The notes under the pieces were generated by a model. It was not told the DNA's origin, searched no databases, and worked only from the letters and a program-made list of their open reading frames with translations. From Phoenix dactylifera (Eukaryota > Streptophyta > Magnoliopsida > Arecales > Arecaceae), in assembly GCF_009389715.1 (NCBI RefSeq), contig NC_052407.1, positions 2,089,001 through 2,153,000 on the forward strand: a stretch of DNA of 64,000 nucleotides, read 5' to 3'. A program made the position numbers and the translations under genes. Below, piece by piece: positions 52,354-64,000 of the stretch (position 1 is its first letter; every line of letters starts with the position of its first letter).

Positions 52354-53686
52354 ACAAGATTCAAGTTAAATAAAAAGAAATGTTCTGTGCGAAGGGTGCA
52401 AGTTATTTAATCAAAATTCCCAGCCAACACTTCTTGTTGGACCTCGACTCATCCCCTCATAACATACTTTCTAGTTTCTCTCACTACGTTTCTTTTAACA
52501 CACAAATGTTGACGTTGGAAGAAGATCTAATAACATAATATGTGAGCAGGATTTCTCCTGACAACTCAAATGGTTTCTTAGAAACTTAATTCATTTGAAA
52601 ATGGAAGTGGGAAACTAAGCCTTAATGAATAGGCAAACATCCCGCCATTATAATCAGTTAACATTTTCACTTTTCAGGCAGGTCAGCTTTTCTAGCAGAC
52701 CATCATCCTCCACCGTCAGCTATAGGATTGAAATAATTTCTATGAGTTCAGAGATACCAACCAAGAATTTTTAGCATCCAATTGATTGCAACATTCAAAC
52801 AAATGCAAAGTCCACAAACCACGACTCCATCAAAGAAAAAGAAATATTTAACACCAAGAACAAATCCTTCGACCCAACAAGTGATCACTGGTCACAAGGG
52901 AACATCAACTCATTATTCCAAAACTTAAAGAACTAATCTAGACACTGAAAAGTTGACTTTGGGGCATAATAATTCCAAATGCGTACAAGCCTACTAGCTG
53001 ATGCCAACCAAAATCAAACATGAATCTATTAAAGCCGTCAACTTTAAACCAATCCAATCTCCTGAGGACTATAATATGTAATATAAACACCAAAAATATA
53101 ACAAATTATAATTAAAAGAAAGAAGGAATTGGATGGAGGGATTCATACACAGCGATTCTGTCGGGAATAAAACTACCAGTCGCGGACTTATACTCGAACC
53201 GGCAAAAGTAATCGTCGCTGCCGACAGCGTCGAGCTTGGTATAGTTCTTGAAGCTGTGAACGAAGCACTTGCCCTCGATGGTGTCGGCGCTCTGGATGTC
53301 GTAGTGGTCGGAGAGGAACACCTCCTTTGCCCCGTGGAACTGGCGCCGCCCCCCAATCGACTCCTCCGGCCGGTAATACCACCGCACCCTCACCTTCACG
53401 TTGGACCCCCGCGCGCCCGCCTCGATGCTCTCTACTCTCGCCACGTAAGGCAGCTTCGATGAGTCCGGCGGCCGCATCAGCACGCAGTCCCCCGCTGCCA
53501 AATCCCCGCCGAAAAATCACAATTCCAAGCCAAATTTGCACCAGAAAACACAATCAAAACATCTAACTCTAGGTTTTTTTCTACAAGGACTGGAGAGGGG
53601 CGAGAAAGATTACGTTTGATGATTTTGTTGGAACCCTTGATCGTATAGGAGTCTAGGGTTCGCTTCGCCGGCCGAGGCTTCGCCAT
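46711..53686 (-). CDS. EBS: BAH-PHD chromatin reader, EBS/SHL family; 5 exons
   Basis: Homolog of Arabidopsis EARLY BOLTING IN SHORT DAYS / SHORT LIFE, nuclear readers that bind H3K27me3 through the BAH domain and H3K4me2/3 through the PHD finger to hold back floral genes. Exons on -: 53686-53614, 53494-53149, 52134-52066, 48918-48786, 46752-46711, with consistent phases; total 663 nt, 220 aa, no breaks. Exon 1 reads [20 protein letters not shown], closer to EBS than SHL. Exon 2 is the BAH domain ([33 protein letters not shown]). Exons 3-4 give the PHD finger ([31 protein letters not shown]). The tail [13 protein letters not shown] is a likely nuclear localisation signal. Introns hold a foldback repeat and a (GA)n tract. 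EBS rather than SHL is a judgement from the N- and C-termini. Confidence 0.92.
49205..49386. mobile_element. foldback/MITE-like element, copy 5
   Basis: In EBS intron 3. Starts TAAGGTTTGCAATCTC and ends with the reverse complement of CAAGGTTTGCAGTCT, an inverted terminal repeat of about 13 bp. The interior has GGTATGGTA and CCAGTACC words like the other copies, but is more decayed. Confidence 0.6.
52294..52350. repeat. (GA)n microsatellite in EBS intron
   Basis: Nearly pure GA run, preceded by a CA-rich segment. Confidence 0.95.
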
Positions 53687-54439
53687 GAGAGAGGGTGAGA
53701 AGGAGCCAAAGAGGGTATTGGGAGAAGAGGGGGGAGACGAAGAGAACAGCAAGAGAGAAAGGAAGAGAGATATTTACTTTTATTTTTTGAAAAAATTAAG
53801 GAGGTGGTGCGATCTCGAACAAATCTATATTGCATACGAGTGTACAGTGTTTCTATGCGGGAGCTTTTATCTGCCGTTCATGGCTGGCCGTCGCGCTGGC
53901 TGCCGCAGTCGCGTTCGGCATGTACGGGCGGACAGGCTGGGTTTAGAAGGTAAAACGGACGGCGGATTTGCAGCCCGTATATTGATTTGTATGCGAGAGG
54001 AAGAAGATTGGTTCGTACGCACGTCGTCTTCTAGAAAAATTTCCCGCTTGTAAGCAGAAACAAAAATGGTGCGGACACTGTGCGAGGCTCCTATTTTACC
54101 ATAATTTTCTCTGGCACATATCTTAAAAAAAATCAAAAATTAAATAGTGACATAACTTCTTCCATCGGTCAATCCCATAACGTAAGAAAAAACAAAAAAT
54201 AATTATATGCGCAAAACCATCTGTATCATTTTCCTTCTTCATGGGGTCTAATCTTCTTCCTTAACATGCCATTTATCCCACTAGCTCCTCTTCATTCTTT
54301 ATGAGTCTTTTTCTTCTCCTCCAAATTTTTTAAAATTTTTACACTTCAAAATTTATAAAATTTAAAAAATAATATATATATATATATTATATTAAACAAA
54401 GATAAAAATTTATATACCAGTACTAATGAATACCATATT

Positions 54440-54920
54440 TTAAAAACTATATATCGATTTACCTATATTTATGTATTAGCTTGTTAGACGACCAATTTAC
54501 TTGATGTGTATCACCTAACCATATAGTGTATACAAATAAAAAATATATTCAGGAAACTATGTATTGATTTACCTGAAAGTATATATTAGATTATTACTAG
54601 ATATATATCAAATAAGCTTACAGTATGTATCAAAAAGTCGTCAAGTATGTATCATTGGTAAGGTAGTACATACCGATGAGCATATATTTTGGGAATTATG
54701 TATCATTTTGCTTAGAGATAAGTATTAGATTACTAAATAGCTAATTTGTTAAGTATATATCATCTAGTCATATAGTGCATACCGATGAACACCATGGTCT
54801 AGAAATTGTGTATCGATTTTATCTAGATATATGTATTAGCTTACTAGATATCTAATTAGTTTAGTATGTATTGCTTAGCCATGTAGTATATACCGGTAAA
54901 GGGCATGTTTTGGAAACGAA
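54440..54920. repeat. about four diverged tandem units of roughly 115-135 bp
   Basis: The block TATGTATCGATTTACCT, then TATTAGNTTACTAGA, then GTATGTATCACCTAGCCATA and ATACCGATGA recurs with starts near 54440, 54556, 54690 and 54800. All copies are AT-rich and well diverged. No coding content. Function unknown; possibly the subterminal part of a larger transposon. Confidence 0.7.
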
Positions 54921-54984
54921 AAAGAAAAAGGATGTCACACATGATTTTTTTTATATTTTTGATTTTTTTAATGAAGAAATTAAC

Positions 54985-56687
54985 TACTCTAACATATGGC
55001 AAAAAAATTGGGTTTTTTTGCAGATATACCAGTCTTTAATGCCGACATGGCGATTGACTGGTCGAAATTGCGAACCTCCCATGTGGCCGAGGTAAAGCAA
55101 TTGATGTAGTCTTTTAAGGATTCTCCCTCCTGTTTGATGGCGAAGAGGAGTCTGAGATCCGGCGCTGACACCGGCTAGCGGCAAAATGGATGGCGAGCTG
55201 CCTGCCCAGCTGCTCGAAGGAGAGAATCGAGTTGGGCTTTAGTCTGGAGAACCAAAGATGAGCTGCCTTACGGAGAGTCACTGGGAAGGCTCTGCAGAGT
55301 AGAGCGTCTGTGGCTTCTTGGAGTGTCATAAGGGCCTTGTAGCTCTCCAAATGATCCAGAGGATCGGATGAGCCATCATATGGCTCAATCTGTGGCATCT
55401 TGAACCTCTGGGGGATTGACTCATCCATGATCCATTGAGGGAATGGAGACTCTGTTGTAAAGTCGAGGTCGGCATCTCGCTTCGGAGCTCGGTCTCGAAG
55501 CATCTGTATCTACCGCTCCAAGTCCTCGACTTTTCTGCCGAGCTCGGGTGGGGCTCCTGTTGCAGCTCGGCATGGGGCAGACCCCGCCTTAGATGGGTGC
55601 TCCTGTGCTCGAGGCATCAGGCTTTGGCACGAGCTCTCAGGGTAATGGATGCGCGACAAGCCCTTCCGGCTTAAGGGTCGAGCTCAGTGGGAGCTTCGAT
55701 GGTGGCGATGCTCTACGGAAAAATGACGTCGCGAACGGCGTCCTGAGGACTTATGCTCGTGAGGAGGGAGTAGAGGCTGGTCTTCTACTTGCTGCAGGCC
55801 TTGAACGGCCGCAGTGAGTGCTTGAACTTGTTGGACAAGCAGGTTGAACTGCTCTGGCTGGACTTGAAAATTTTGGTCTGCCGGTTCTGCAAGAGGTGGA
55901 CTTTGGAGCGAGTTGCCGAGAGCTGATGCCTGGCTTCTCAATGCATTTGAAGCTCCTTGACCCCTCAACTTCATGTTCACGACTCAGGGCCTTCCCTTCC
56001 TTTAGCGCCAAATATATTATGGTTCAAATCTGGCCCGAGGGTGACCACGCCGGATGAGTCGGAGGAGCTGTCGGAGTGTGGAAGGAGAGAACGGAGGCCA
56101 CCTCCTGCGCTGCGATGTACCTGCACAAAGCCTCACTAGTGGGGTTCCGGTGAAGGTCCTCCGACGCTCAAGTTCGAGTGGGGTAAATTTGGTCTAGCCA
56201 AAAATTCCTTAGAAGTTACCTGTTGGGGTTCTTTATAGTCCCGGTAGGAGCACTTAGGTGGCGGAGGTATGGCCCGTTCCCATCATGAATAGGAGTGGTG
56301 CGCAGCCAGAGCTTGCTTGTGGCGCACAGTGCAGTCCGTTCTTGGCGACGGTAAGGCGTTGACAGATGTAGCAGGGCATGGTTGGGGCAGCAGGGCATGG
56401 CCCCTGATTGATATGTCGTGGCGTAGCCAAGAAGCAAAGCATGGTGCGATGAGACTGCTGCAGGGCATGGCCTCAGCATGTGGACGACGAGGTTAGCCTT
56501 CTGAGGTCGGCTCGGCCTTCTAAGGTCGACATTCTGGGGTTGACCTCCTGAGCTCGGCCTTTTGGGGTTGGCCTCCTAAGCTCAGCCTTCTGGAGTTGGC
56601 TTTCTAAGCTCAGCCTTCTGAGCTCGGCTTGGCCAAAATTGGGTGACTTATGCCGAAAAATAGGACGATCCATTTTGCCCCCCATCA
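54985..56687 (-). mobile_element. truncated Ty3/gypsy-type element: 5' LTR plus gag remnant
   Basis: On -: a probable LTR from 56687 (TGATGGGGGGCAAAATGG) to about 56012, then GGCGCTAAAGG, which resembles the priming site of plant gypsy elements. gag follows from an ATG at 55974 (MKLRGQGASN...). The retrotransposon-gag domain lies at 55503-55000 (PQIEPYDGSSDPLDHLESY, AHLWFSRLKPNSI, ending IAMSALKTG). The reading frame is broken between the two gag parts and the element stops within gag; protease, RT and integrase are absent. The LTR boundary next to the priming site is approximate. Confidence 0.75.
56495..56635. repeat. short tandem repeats inside the gypsy LTR
   Basis: Units of about 20 bp built on GCTCGGCCTTCTGGGGTTGGC-like sequence repeat six or more times with variation. 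They account for open frames that read as repetitive peptide on -. Confidence 0.75.
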
Positions 56688-56689
56688 GT

Positions 56690-57508
56690 ACCTATACCAT
56701 CTAATACTGTTTAAAAACAAACAGTTTAAACTTACAATGACTAGAATACCCTTATGGGTAGATATGCAAAAAAAATTATGAGGATATATAGACAAATAAC
56801 AATTTTGCAAAAATATTCATGTAATTTTTTATATTTAGAAGGGTATACATTCAAAAAGATCAAAACTCAGCCGAAAGTTGTCAAATCTTTCATGATTCAG
56901 TTGGATCGGCAAGTCAAAAAAAAGCTAAGTCACATTATCGATTTTCTTTGTTTAAGATCTTAACTCGGTCAAGTAAGAATATTAAGTAATCATTTTGGTA
57001 ATGCTATTCTCCATTAGATTTTGATCTAACTATCATTGTTGAGTCTAAGACATCCATATATTCTTCATTATATTTAAAAGATCAATGCATATCGAATTTA
57101 AATTAATTATAGATGCTTAGATTTGTAAAATATTTTTAGTCATTCGTAAATATTGAATTGTTGCTTGTTTGTTGAAGCAAAAAATTCGTAAAAGCAACAT
57201 GATATTATTTTATAAAAGTTAATATTCATATGAGATCATGCGACATGATAATATTAATATTTTTTTATCATCTTTTTCTACCAAGAACAACTAAATTATC
57301 TTTACTGAATTTTGATAATATTTTATTAGATTTTTTTAACTATATATCCTTCTAAATATATGAAATTATATGAAAATCCTCATAAAGTTACAATTTAAGT
57401 GTATATCCTTAATTATTTTTTTTTGCATGTCTATCCATAAAAATATTCCAATCATTTTAAATTTAAACCATTTATTTTTTAATAGCATTTGATTGTATGA
57501 ATACATAT

Positions 57509-57509
<1 letters not shown>
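56690..57509. other. intergenic, AT-rich, nothing recognised
   Basis: No gene, RNA or clear repeat terminus seen between the gypsy LTR and the TA microsatellite. Confidence 0.5.

Positions 57510-57575
<66 letters not shown>
57510..57575. repeat. (AT)n microsatellite, left flank of the foldback element
   Basis: Uninterrupted AT run ending where the inverted repeat begins. Confidence 0.97.
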
Positions 57576-58326
<751 letters not shown>

Positions 58327-58547
58327 CTGCTGCCCGCCTATGTCATTTTCGTTCGCAAAGCAGGAGGTGGAGCGGTGGGGAGGTGGACTAAACGGTGGCT
58401 TTGGCGGTGATCTCAGAACGGGAGCGCTACGAGATATTGATGCCACGGCGGAAAATTCCCAGTGACATCAAAACGGCGTTTCTCATGCGGCCGCAGCCTT
58501 CCCTTTCTTTTGGTAGAAATCGGCAAATGTTGCAGATGACGTATTCT

Positions 58548-58600
58548 CCCCCCCCCCCCCCCCCCCCCCCCCCCCCACACACACGCACACGCACACAAAA
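58548..58600. repeat. poly(C) tract of about 29 followed by CA-rich repeat
   Basis: A run of C from 58548 to 58576, then CACACACGCACACGCAC. It produces glycine- or proline-run open frames that are not genes. Confidence 0.95.
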
Positions 58601-58926
58601 ACCTCTCTCTCTGGCTTCACAATCCATGCAAGGCTAACAAACAGCCCTCGCCCAAAGAAAGAGCTAACAGCTGGTATCTCCTCAAACAATAGTTCAAGGG
58701 TTATTTAGTTGAATATAATAGAGATGGACAATTTGCAATTTTGCAATGGCCTGGAATGATGAGATAGCTAAACAGCAAGAATGGCACAGCAAAACTGAAA
58801 ACGAAATAAGAATACCTGTCTTATTTAACACAACCAAGAGCATTGGTGTTTACACAATCAAGATGTTAAGTTACCATCTAAAGTTGCACATCCCATATAA
58901 CCGTTGTCCTGAGGATGCATTACAAT

Positions 58927-59856
58927 CTACAAGTGGATAAGATTCTTGAAACAGTAGGTACCCATCAGGAACCAACCAACTAGGGCAAGTGTGAAGATGA
59001 ACAAGCCTATCAAAAAATTTGTGCCACCGAAGATGAGTCCAGTGCAGAGTACCACAACAAATGGCAAACAAGATCTCAATACTGATTTTTTGTTAACCCA
59101 AGTACCCCTCAGAAAAATCAAAGCTGCCAGGTTCACCACATTCCATTTGCTGTGACCGCGATAAAGCAATCTGTTCAGGCTGTTTGCAACAAAGGAGTGG
59201 CAGTTGCAGGTAAACAGGCTGTAAGATCTGTGCTGAAACTCTTGGGTGCTTTCCTTGAGTGTGTTATCCCATGTCATGTTTCCATCAGGCTCGATCAACT
59301 TATAGCACTGCCAGGTGTGAGAGCAAAACAAATGAATTAACTGTTACAGATGATGAAAAAATAACAGGATGAGATACTTTGCCTCCACCAATCACCAAAG
59401 CACAAAAGAAAAATGTCCTCATAGTTACCACTGTTAGTGAGTCACCCTAATTCTCTTTTTTTTTTAAAACCTAATCCGAACTTCAGATGTTAAGAACAAC
59501 CATATTAGGGAGTGCATGGAAGTATTTCATCTAAAAATGCTCTGATGAATAATAAGAGAAATCAAATTAAATTGAAAAATCAAAATTACCTGTTCTCTGT
59601 TAATTTGCATGTAACGGGCGACTGCTCCAAAGGTAAAGTTGTCAACACAAACAAAGTTGGGGCCAGCAAAGTCCAAGATCACTCCATCCTCTCTGCAGAT
59701 ACCAATGTGGCCAATGAAAGGTATCAGCCAAGAGATGACAGGCAAGGGGGTCCAAACTATGCAATACGGAAATCGAGCTCTCCTTGGATCTACTGGCCCA
59801 AGCTGAACATTCCTGTTAAGCATCAGTTCATCTGCAAAGATTGCTTCTGATTCCAT
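58927..59856 (-). CDS. RTE1-homolog (DUF778/TMEM222-like) membrane protein; 2 coding exons
   Basis: Related to REVERSION-TO-ETHYLENE SENSITIVITY1 and its homolog RTH, Golgi/ER membrane proteins that promote ETR1 receptor signalling in Arabidopsis. Coding exons on -: 59856-59590 and 59307-58927; 648 nt, 215 aa, open throughout. Motifs: [65 protein letters not shown] (conserved Cys/His block) and KWNVVNLA. The C-terminal third has two strong hydrophobic segments ([20 protein letters not shown] and [18 protein letters not shown]). The start is the first ATG after acceptor TTTTCTTCAG at 59875; more 5' exons are likely untranslated. RTE1 itself is somewhat longer (about 250 aa). Whether this is the RTE1 or RTH clade is undecided. 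Confidence 0.88.
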
Positions 59857-59874
59857 AGCCCTATAAGATGGGTG

Positions 59875-62800
59875 CTGAAGAAAAGGAATTAAAAGCTTCA
59901 ATTAGGGTAAAATTGCAATTAAAGACTAGAAAAGGATTTTTTTTCAGGAAAAAAAAAAATCATGTTGGGAGATGGCTTCCCATGTCCATTTGAGATGTCA
60001 TCAGCAGACAAGAAGAAATAAAACATATTAAGGGAAGCCTCTAAACATTGACATGTTTCAGAAACTCTTATGGTAAAACTTGAAATATAGAATTATAATT
60101 ATCCGCAATTTCACTAAAGATGAATTTATTGATGAACATTATCATGCCCGAATGAAGAAATGAAAGCCTAAATGCGCATGCATGTATGTGTACTTTAGAA
60201 GACCGGAAATAAATATGGAAAAACAACAAACTAAAGGTAAACAAAACTGTTGTTTTCAACAGAGGGTTTTTAATACCAAACAGACCTATAATGTCAGTAA
60301 GAGCATTGATCTGACAACAACAGTTCATGTGTCCCCTTTCTTGTCCGTAGCAATCGATTGCACTCAGGGGAGAGACTGTTAAGTCAGAACCTAAAAAACA
60401 GACATAATGAGGTTATACAAGCCTGCTACTCATTATGGCACGTCTCTTTGGGGTAATATATTCCTCGAGGAAAGACGTAACCATAGGTTACATCATCAAC
60501 TATGTTAAACAGACAAATCCCTGCAGGTCCAATGTGTATGTCAACATCCACAACACACCATTTAGCCTGGGTCTGTTGATGGATTTTATCTGTAACCTAT
60601 ATTATTGTTCAAGAAACCCCCAGCATTTCTAGTCTCTATTTCACTCCATGATCGAAAGTTTCCAAAAAAACCTGACTTATCTGGGTCAAGCAAAAAATAA
60701 TTTTCCTTGATGATTTTACCAGGAATCTGGTAATTCAATCGTATCTCAATTCATCTTTATCACATGTTTTTTTTGTCACATTTAGGCAAAATGACAGATT
60801 CAGCTTAAGTGAGTACATTGGATGACTAATGCGTATTTAGCAAACAAAAATTAAGAATGCACAGCAATTACTTATCGGACCCCTATCACTGCTGTGAGAA
60901 GTAATGTCAAGTATGAGACCCCTATCTACACTGGCGACACCAATTTTTATACTCTGTGTACATGATGAACATCAGTCTGACCATATTCCAGTTGAATTCT
61001 ACAAGACTGTTACAAGGTGCATGAAAGCTTCTTAACAATTCATTATAATTGTTACAAAGTAAAAAAAAAACTTTTTTCATGGGTATGCTAGATTTATCGC
61101 ATGTTCCTTAGGCTCTTATATTCTTGTGAAGCAACAAGCTATAGAACTAAAGTCCTGACTAAAAGAGTACTTATTGCTAGAATTCCTGGGCAAGGAGGTA
61201 TACTTTCTGAGCATAATGGACTCTAATACCAATATTGTGTGGGTGGGCGAGTGCTGGGGTATCTGGAAACACAATTTTTATTATCAAGAGAACAGCTTTC
61301 ATCTGCATGATAGAATCTTCGAATTCCGACAACTTTCTTACTTTCTCTAGCCCGCAAAGTTTCTGATATTACTTCCATTACTGATTTTGTTTCCCAGGAC
61401 ATTAATGAAGCATTAATACAGAAGAAAATTCTAATTTCATGAGCATTTATCCTATCAGGATTCCCCTGTATTAAATCTCAATGCTCAGATAGTGCCATGC
61501 ACCCAATATACCGCACATATAATATTTCTTTTTCTAGCTTCATGCTCCTCTTCTTCTATTATGTGGAGCTTGCCCTAACCTTTGAAGGCATGACTCCCAA
61601 AATTGTAAAGCAAATCTTAATATTAAAATCTACATGAAACAACAAAGAACTAAACCACATGTTTTAAAGAAGAAATACAAAATTTCTAGTATCAACAAGT
61701 TTAGATACAAATACATCAAGACCATTTTTTTTCTTTCAGGTGACCATTCAGAAGAACAGGCCAGAGATGTCTGCATGATCCATATTGATAGCTTGGTACT
61801 TGTGCCCACAAAAGATCCTTGATCTTCTTGCAGTGCATGCAGCATGAGATCCTCAATTAAGAAAGGGTACTTAAAGAGAAAATGCTCCTGGATTCAATAT
61901 CTTTAGCAATAAGTGATCTCACCCATCAAGGACCCTCTCAAATTTGTGGATTCATGAAATGATTTAGTCCCTAATGTCCATAACAAAGTGCAGTTGGGAT
62001 CCTTCCTGCTGTACAAGCCATTACCTTTTTTAAAATATTTGGAAAAAAGAAATGTGAACATAAAAATGAGAGCCTACTTCATAGCCATATAAAAAGGTTC
62101 TTTGGAGGAACATTAGTAATTACAGTTACAGAAGAAAAATCTAATGGTTGATCAACAAAAGTATTTAACTCAGCCAGAAGGTTCGCCGTACCGGTACCGA
62201 ACCCCGTACCGGTGATGCACTAGTATAGGCGTACCGAGTGTCGGTACGGTACGGTATGCGGTATGCCAGACGTACCGATACCGGTACCTATCGATACCGA
62301 CCAGTACGGACCGGTACAGCATACCATGGCCAGAATAATATTCACATCTTGTATTAGGTTCTCAGCCAATTAATAAGGGAACCTTAAAGCATGAACCAAC
62401 CATGCACCACCACCAGATAATCGATAACTACGAAAACTATCAGCTTGTTTTTCAGATTGATTCTTTTTTTTTAATTTCTTTTCTTTTTATTTCTTTTTCT
62501 TTTCTCATCAACAAAATTTGAGCGACCTCGTGAAGTGCTAGGATGTGCAATGAGATAATAGAAAATGAGTGAATATTTTCACCAACAAGGGTAACATCCA
62601 TTTGATCATAAATTTCTCCATGTCTGCTCCAACTAGCCATGCTGAAATATGATTTCTGACAGATCATTGAGGAAACGGATTTTTTTTTCTTATTTTCAAG
62701 ATATTACAAGCAGTAATTGAACTTGCAAAACGTCGCTTTTATAAGAATTACCATACTGTCCGATACTACCAGGGCAAAGATGAGCAAAGGAATAAATTTT

Positions 62801-63353
62801 GTAATGGTACCACAAAACATCTTGGCTATAGAAATCTCTAAGAACAAAGTGAGTCGAAGCGACTAAAATGCAAATCCATAAGTTCTCTAACCTTTCGCAT
62901 ATGCAATATTCCAGCTCGGAGCTCTGTGACATTTAGGATATGCAATGTCTAGGTCACCACCTCTCTTCTAACAAGCGGAGAAATTGGATGAAATTCTAAA
63001 GATAAAATGGCAAAAACGTGTCATAGAAGATGACAAACTGTCTGATGAGATTATAGTAACTGCCATAGAAATTATACAAAAAGAAAGAGATTACAGTGAA
63101 TAATTATCCAAAGTTTATTGCTTTATTCATGAATCAAGTCAAAAATCTGCCCTAAAAGTTCATATATTTTCTTGTATTGCATATAAAGGAATTCAAAAGG
63201 TTTAATTTACTCTACTCTAGATCTGCCATAGGAAATTTACCATGAAAAGAACCAAGCGATCAAAAAAAACTGGGAGGATTCCCTACAAAATCTTAATAGC
63301 TATACAATCTGTAACAAAATTTATGCAAATATTCAAATACCGCGAAGTTTTAC
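59875..63353. other. upstream intron or 5' flank of the RTE1-homolog
   Basis: AT-rich, with no coding exon recognised on either strand. An acceptor at 59875 shows that at least one exon lies further upstream on -, so much of this is probably an intron in the 5' UTR. It contains foldback copy 6. Confidence 0.4.
62179..62328. mobile_element. GGTACC/ACCGGT-rich foldback element, copy 6
   Basis: Starts AAGGTTCGCCGTACCGGTACC; the reverse complement of the other end is ATGGTATGCTGTACCGGTCC. Dense in CGGTACCG words. Similar flanks CCAGAA occur on both sides, but exact ends are uncertain. It lies upstream of the RTE1-homolog coding exons. Confidence 0.65.
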
Positions 63354-63860
63354 GGGAACGGCACGGATTTCTGATAGCCGATGGCGCTATCCTCCCCTTC
63401 TTCCTCAGGTCTCTCTCCCTCCGAAAGGATCGGTATGGGGAAGAAAGAGTAGGATAGCGGAGGCTGCGCCGGCGGGACACCGGCGGCGGCGGAGCACGGC
63501 GGGTGGAGGGGATCGACGGCGGAGGTGGAGCAGCGGAGGTGCCGCAGCGAAGGGGAAATCGCGAAGAGGACGGTCACGGAAATGTCGTGTGGAGCCTCGA
63601 ACACCGTCTCCCGGCGGCGGCGCAGCACGGCGGGGTGGAGCGGATCGACGGCGGAGGTGAGCAGCGGAGGGGAAATCGCGAAGAGGACGGGACACGGGAA
63701 TGTCGTGTGGAGCGTCGAACACCGTACAAAAATGTTAGAAAAGGGAAAATCTTTGCTAGTTCTTTTGATGGACCCTTTCCTTGTTAATATGCGAAATGAA
63801 GGACAAATCATATTAGGGATGGCGGATGCGGAGGGATAGACTTCGTTCTCAGAAATCACG
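63354..63860 (-). promoter_or_regulatory. GC-rich promoter / leader exon candidate for the RTE1-homolog
   Basis: A CpG-rich island in an AT-rich window. On - it ends in a possible splice donor (TTCCC|GTAAAA at 63354). It is the best candidate for the first exon of the gene downstream on the same strand. Frames through it look like composition artefacts, so I treat it as leader or promoter. Confidence 0.35.
63481..63726. repeat. tandem duplication of about 120 bp in the CpG island
   Basis: Unit A (63481-63609) and unit B (63612-63726) share GCAGCACGGCGG-like starts, GGATCGACGGCGGAGGTG, GGGGAAATCGCGAAGAGGAC and GTCGAACACCGT-like ends, with small indels. Confidence 0.8.
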
Positions 63861-64000
63861 ACGCCAACCTAGAAGCTGTAGGGCCATCATTTTTTCAACT
63901 CGTCTATGGTATACGCCGAATTTAGAGCCGCCTGAAAGAGTATTTCTTATGCCGCATAGGTACTAGAAGTAGATCACCTTTTTTTTGAAAAAAATTCGAC

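Noticed and set aside
63350..63859. 169-codon minus-strand frame as the N-terminus of the RTE1-homolog
   Set aside because: It crosses the tandem duplication, reads as repeated Ser/Pro/Arg peptide and does not resemble RTE1-family N-termini; kept only as a leader or promoter candidate.

Overview
This is nuclear DNA of a flowering plant. It is AT-rich, with small exons, GT..AG introns of up to about 11 kb, long microsatellites, and many LTR, LINE and MITE-like repeats. Gene sequence and repeat style suggest a non-grass monocot (a palm would fit), but the species is inference.

Four host genes can be read. (1) A cytosolic ribosomal protein eL34 gene lies on + at 3867-8367 (4 exons). (2) Mitochondrial D-2-hydroxyglutarate dehydrogenase lies on - at 41885-10488 (14 coding exons over 31 kb, with a probable 5' leader exon and TATA box near 44.1 kb). 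(3) An EBS/SHL-type BAH-PHD histone reader lies on - at 53686-46711 (5 exons, intact, about 220 aa). (4) An RTE1-homolog (DUF778) membrane protein lies on - at 59856-58927 (2 coding exons). Genes 1 and 2 converge; 2, 3 and 4 lie on one strand. They have unrelated roles (translation, metabolite repair, chromatin, ethylene-receptor-type membrane biology), so there is no operon-like logic.

Most other recognisable DNA is repetitive. A complete-length Sirevirus-like Ty1/copia element (31790-41138, 5-bp target duplication AGTTT) sits in an 11-kb intron of the dehydrogenase gene. Its LTRs differ at roughly 28 sites by eye; gag is open but pol is broken. A degenerate LINE 3' end (about 17.1-18.1 kb), a truncated Ty3/gypsy 5' end (54985-56687), six copies of a GGTACC/ACCGGT-rich foldback family, and a foldback element inside a long (TA)n microsatellite (57576-58157) are also present.

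The most interesting signal is in the copia LTR. Its predicted transcribed leader holds six tandem hairpins, each with an 11-nt loop close to GAGCCCGGAAA, whose stems differ but remain complementary within each hairpin. Three further hairpins of other sequence follow. Upstream of the promoter is an array of about 16 SalI-centred palindromes. A second important observation concerns assembly quality: every coding exon between 8.07 and 14.57 kb, in two unrelated genes, carries single-base indels, while exons outside that block are clean. This suggests a badly polished assembly segment rather than two pseudogenes.
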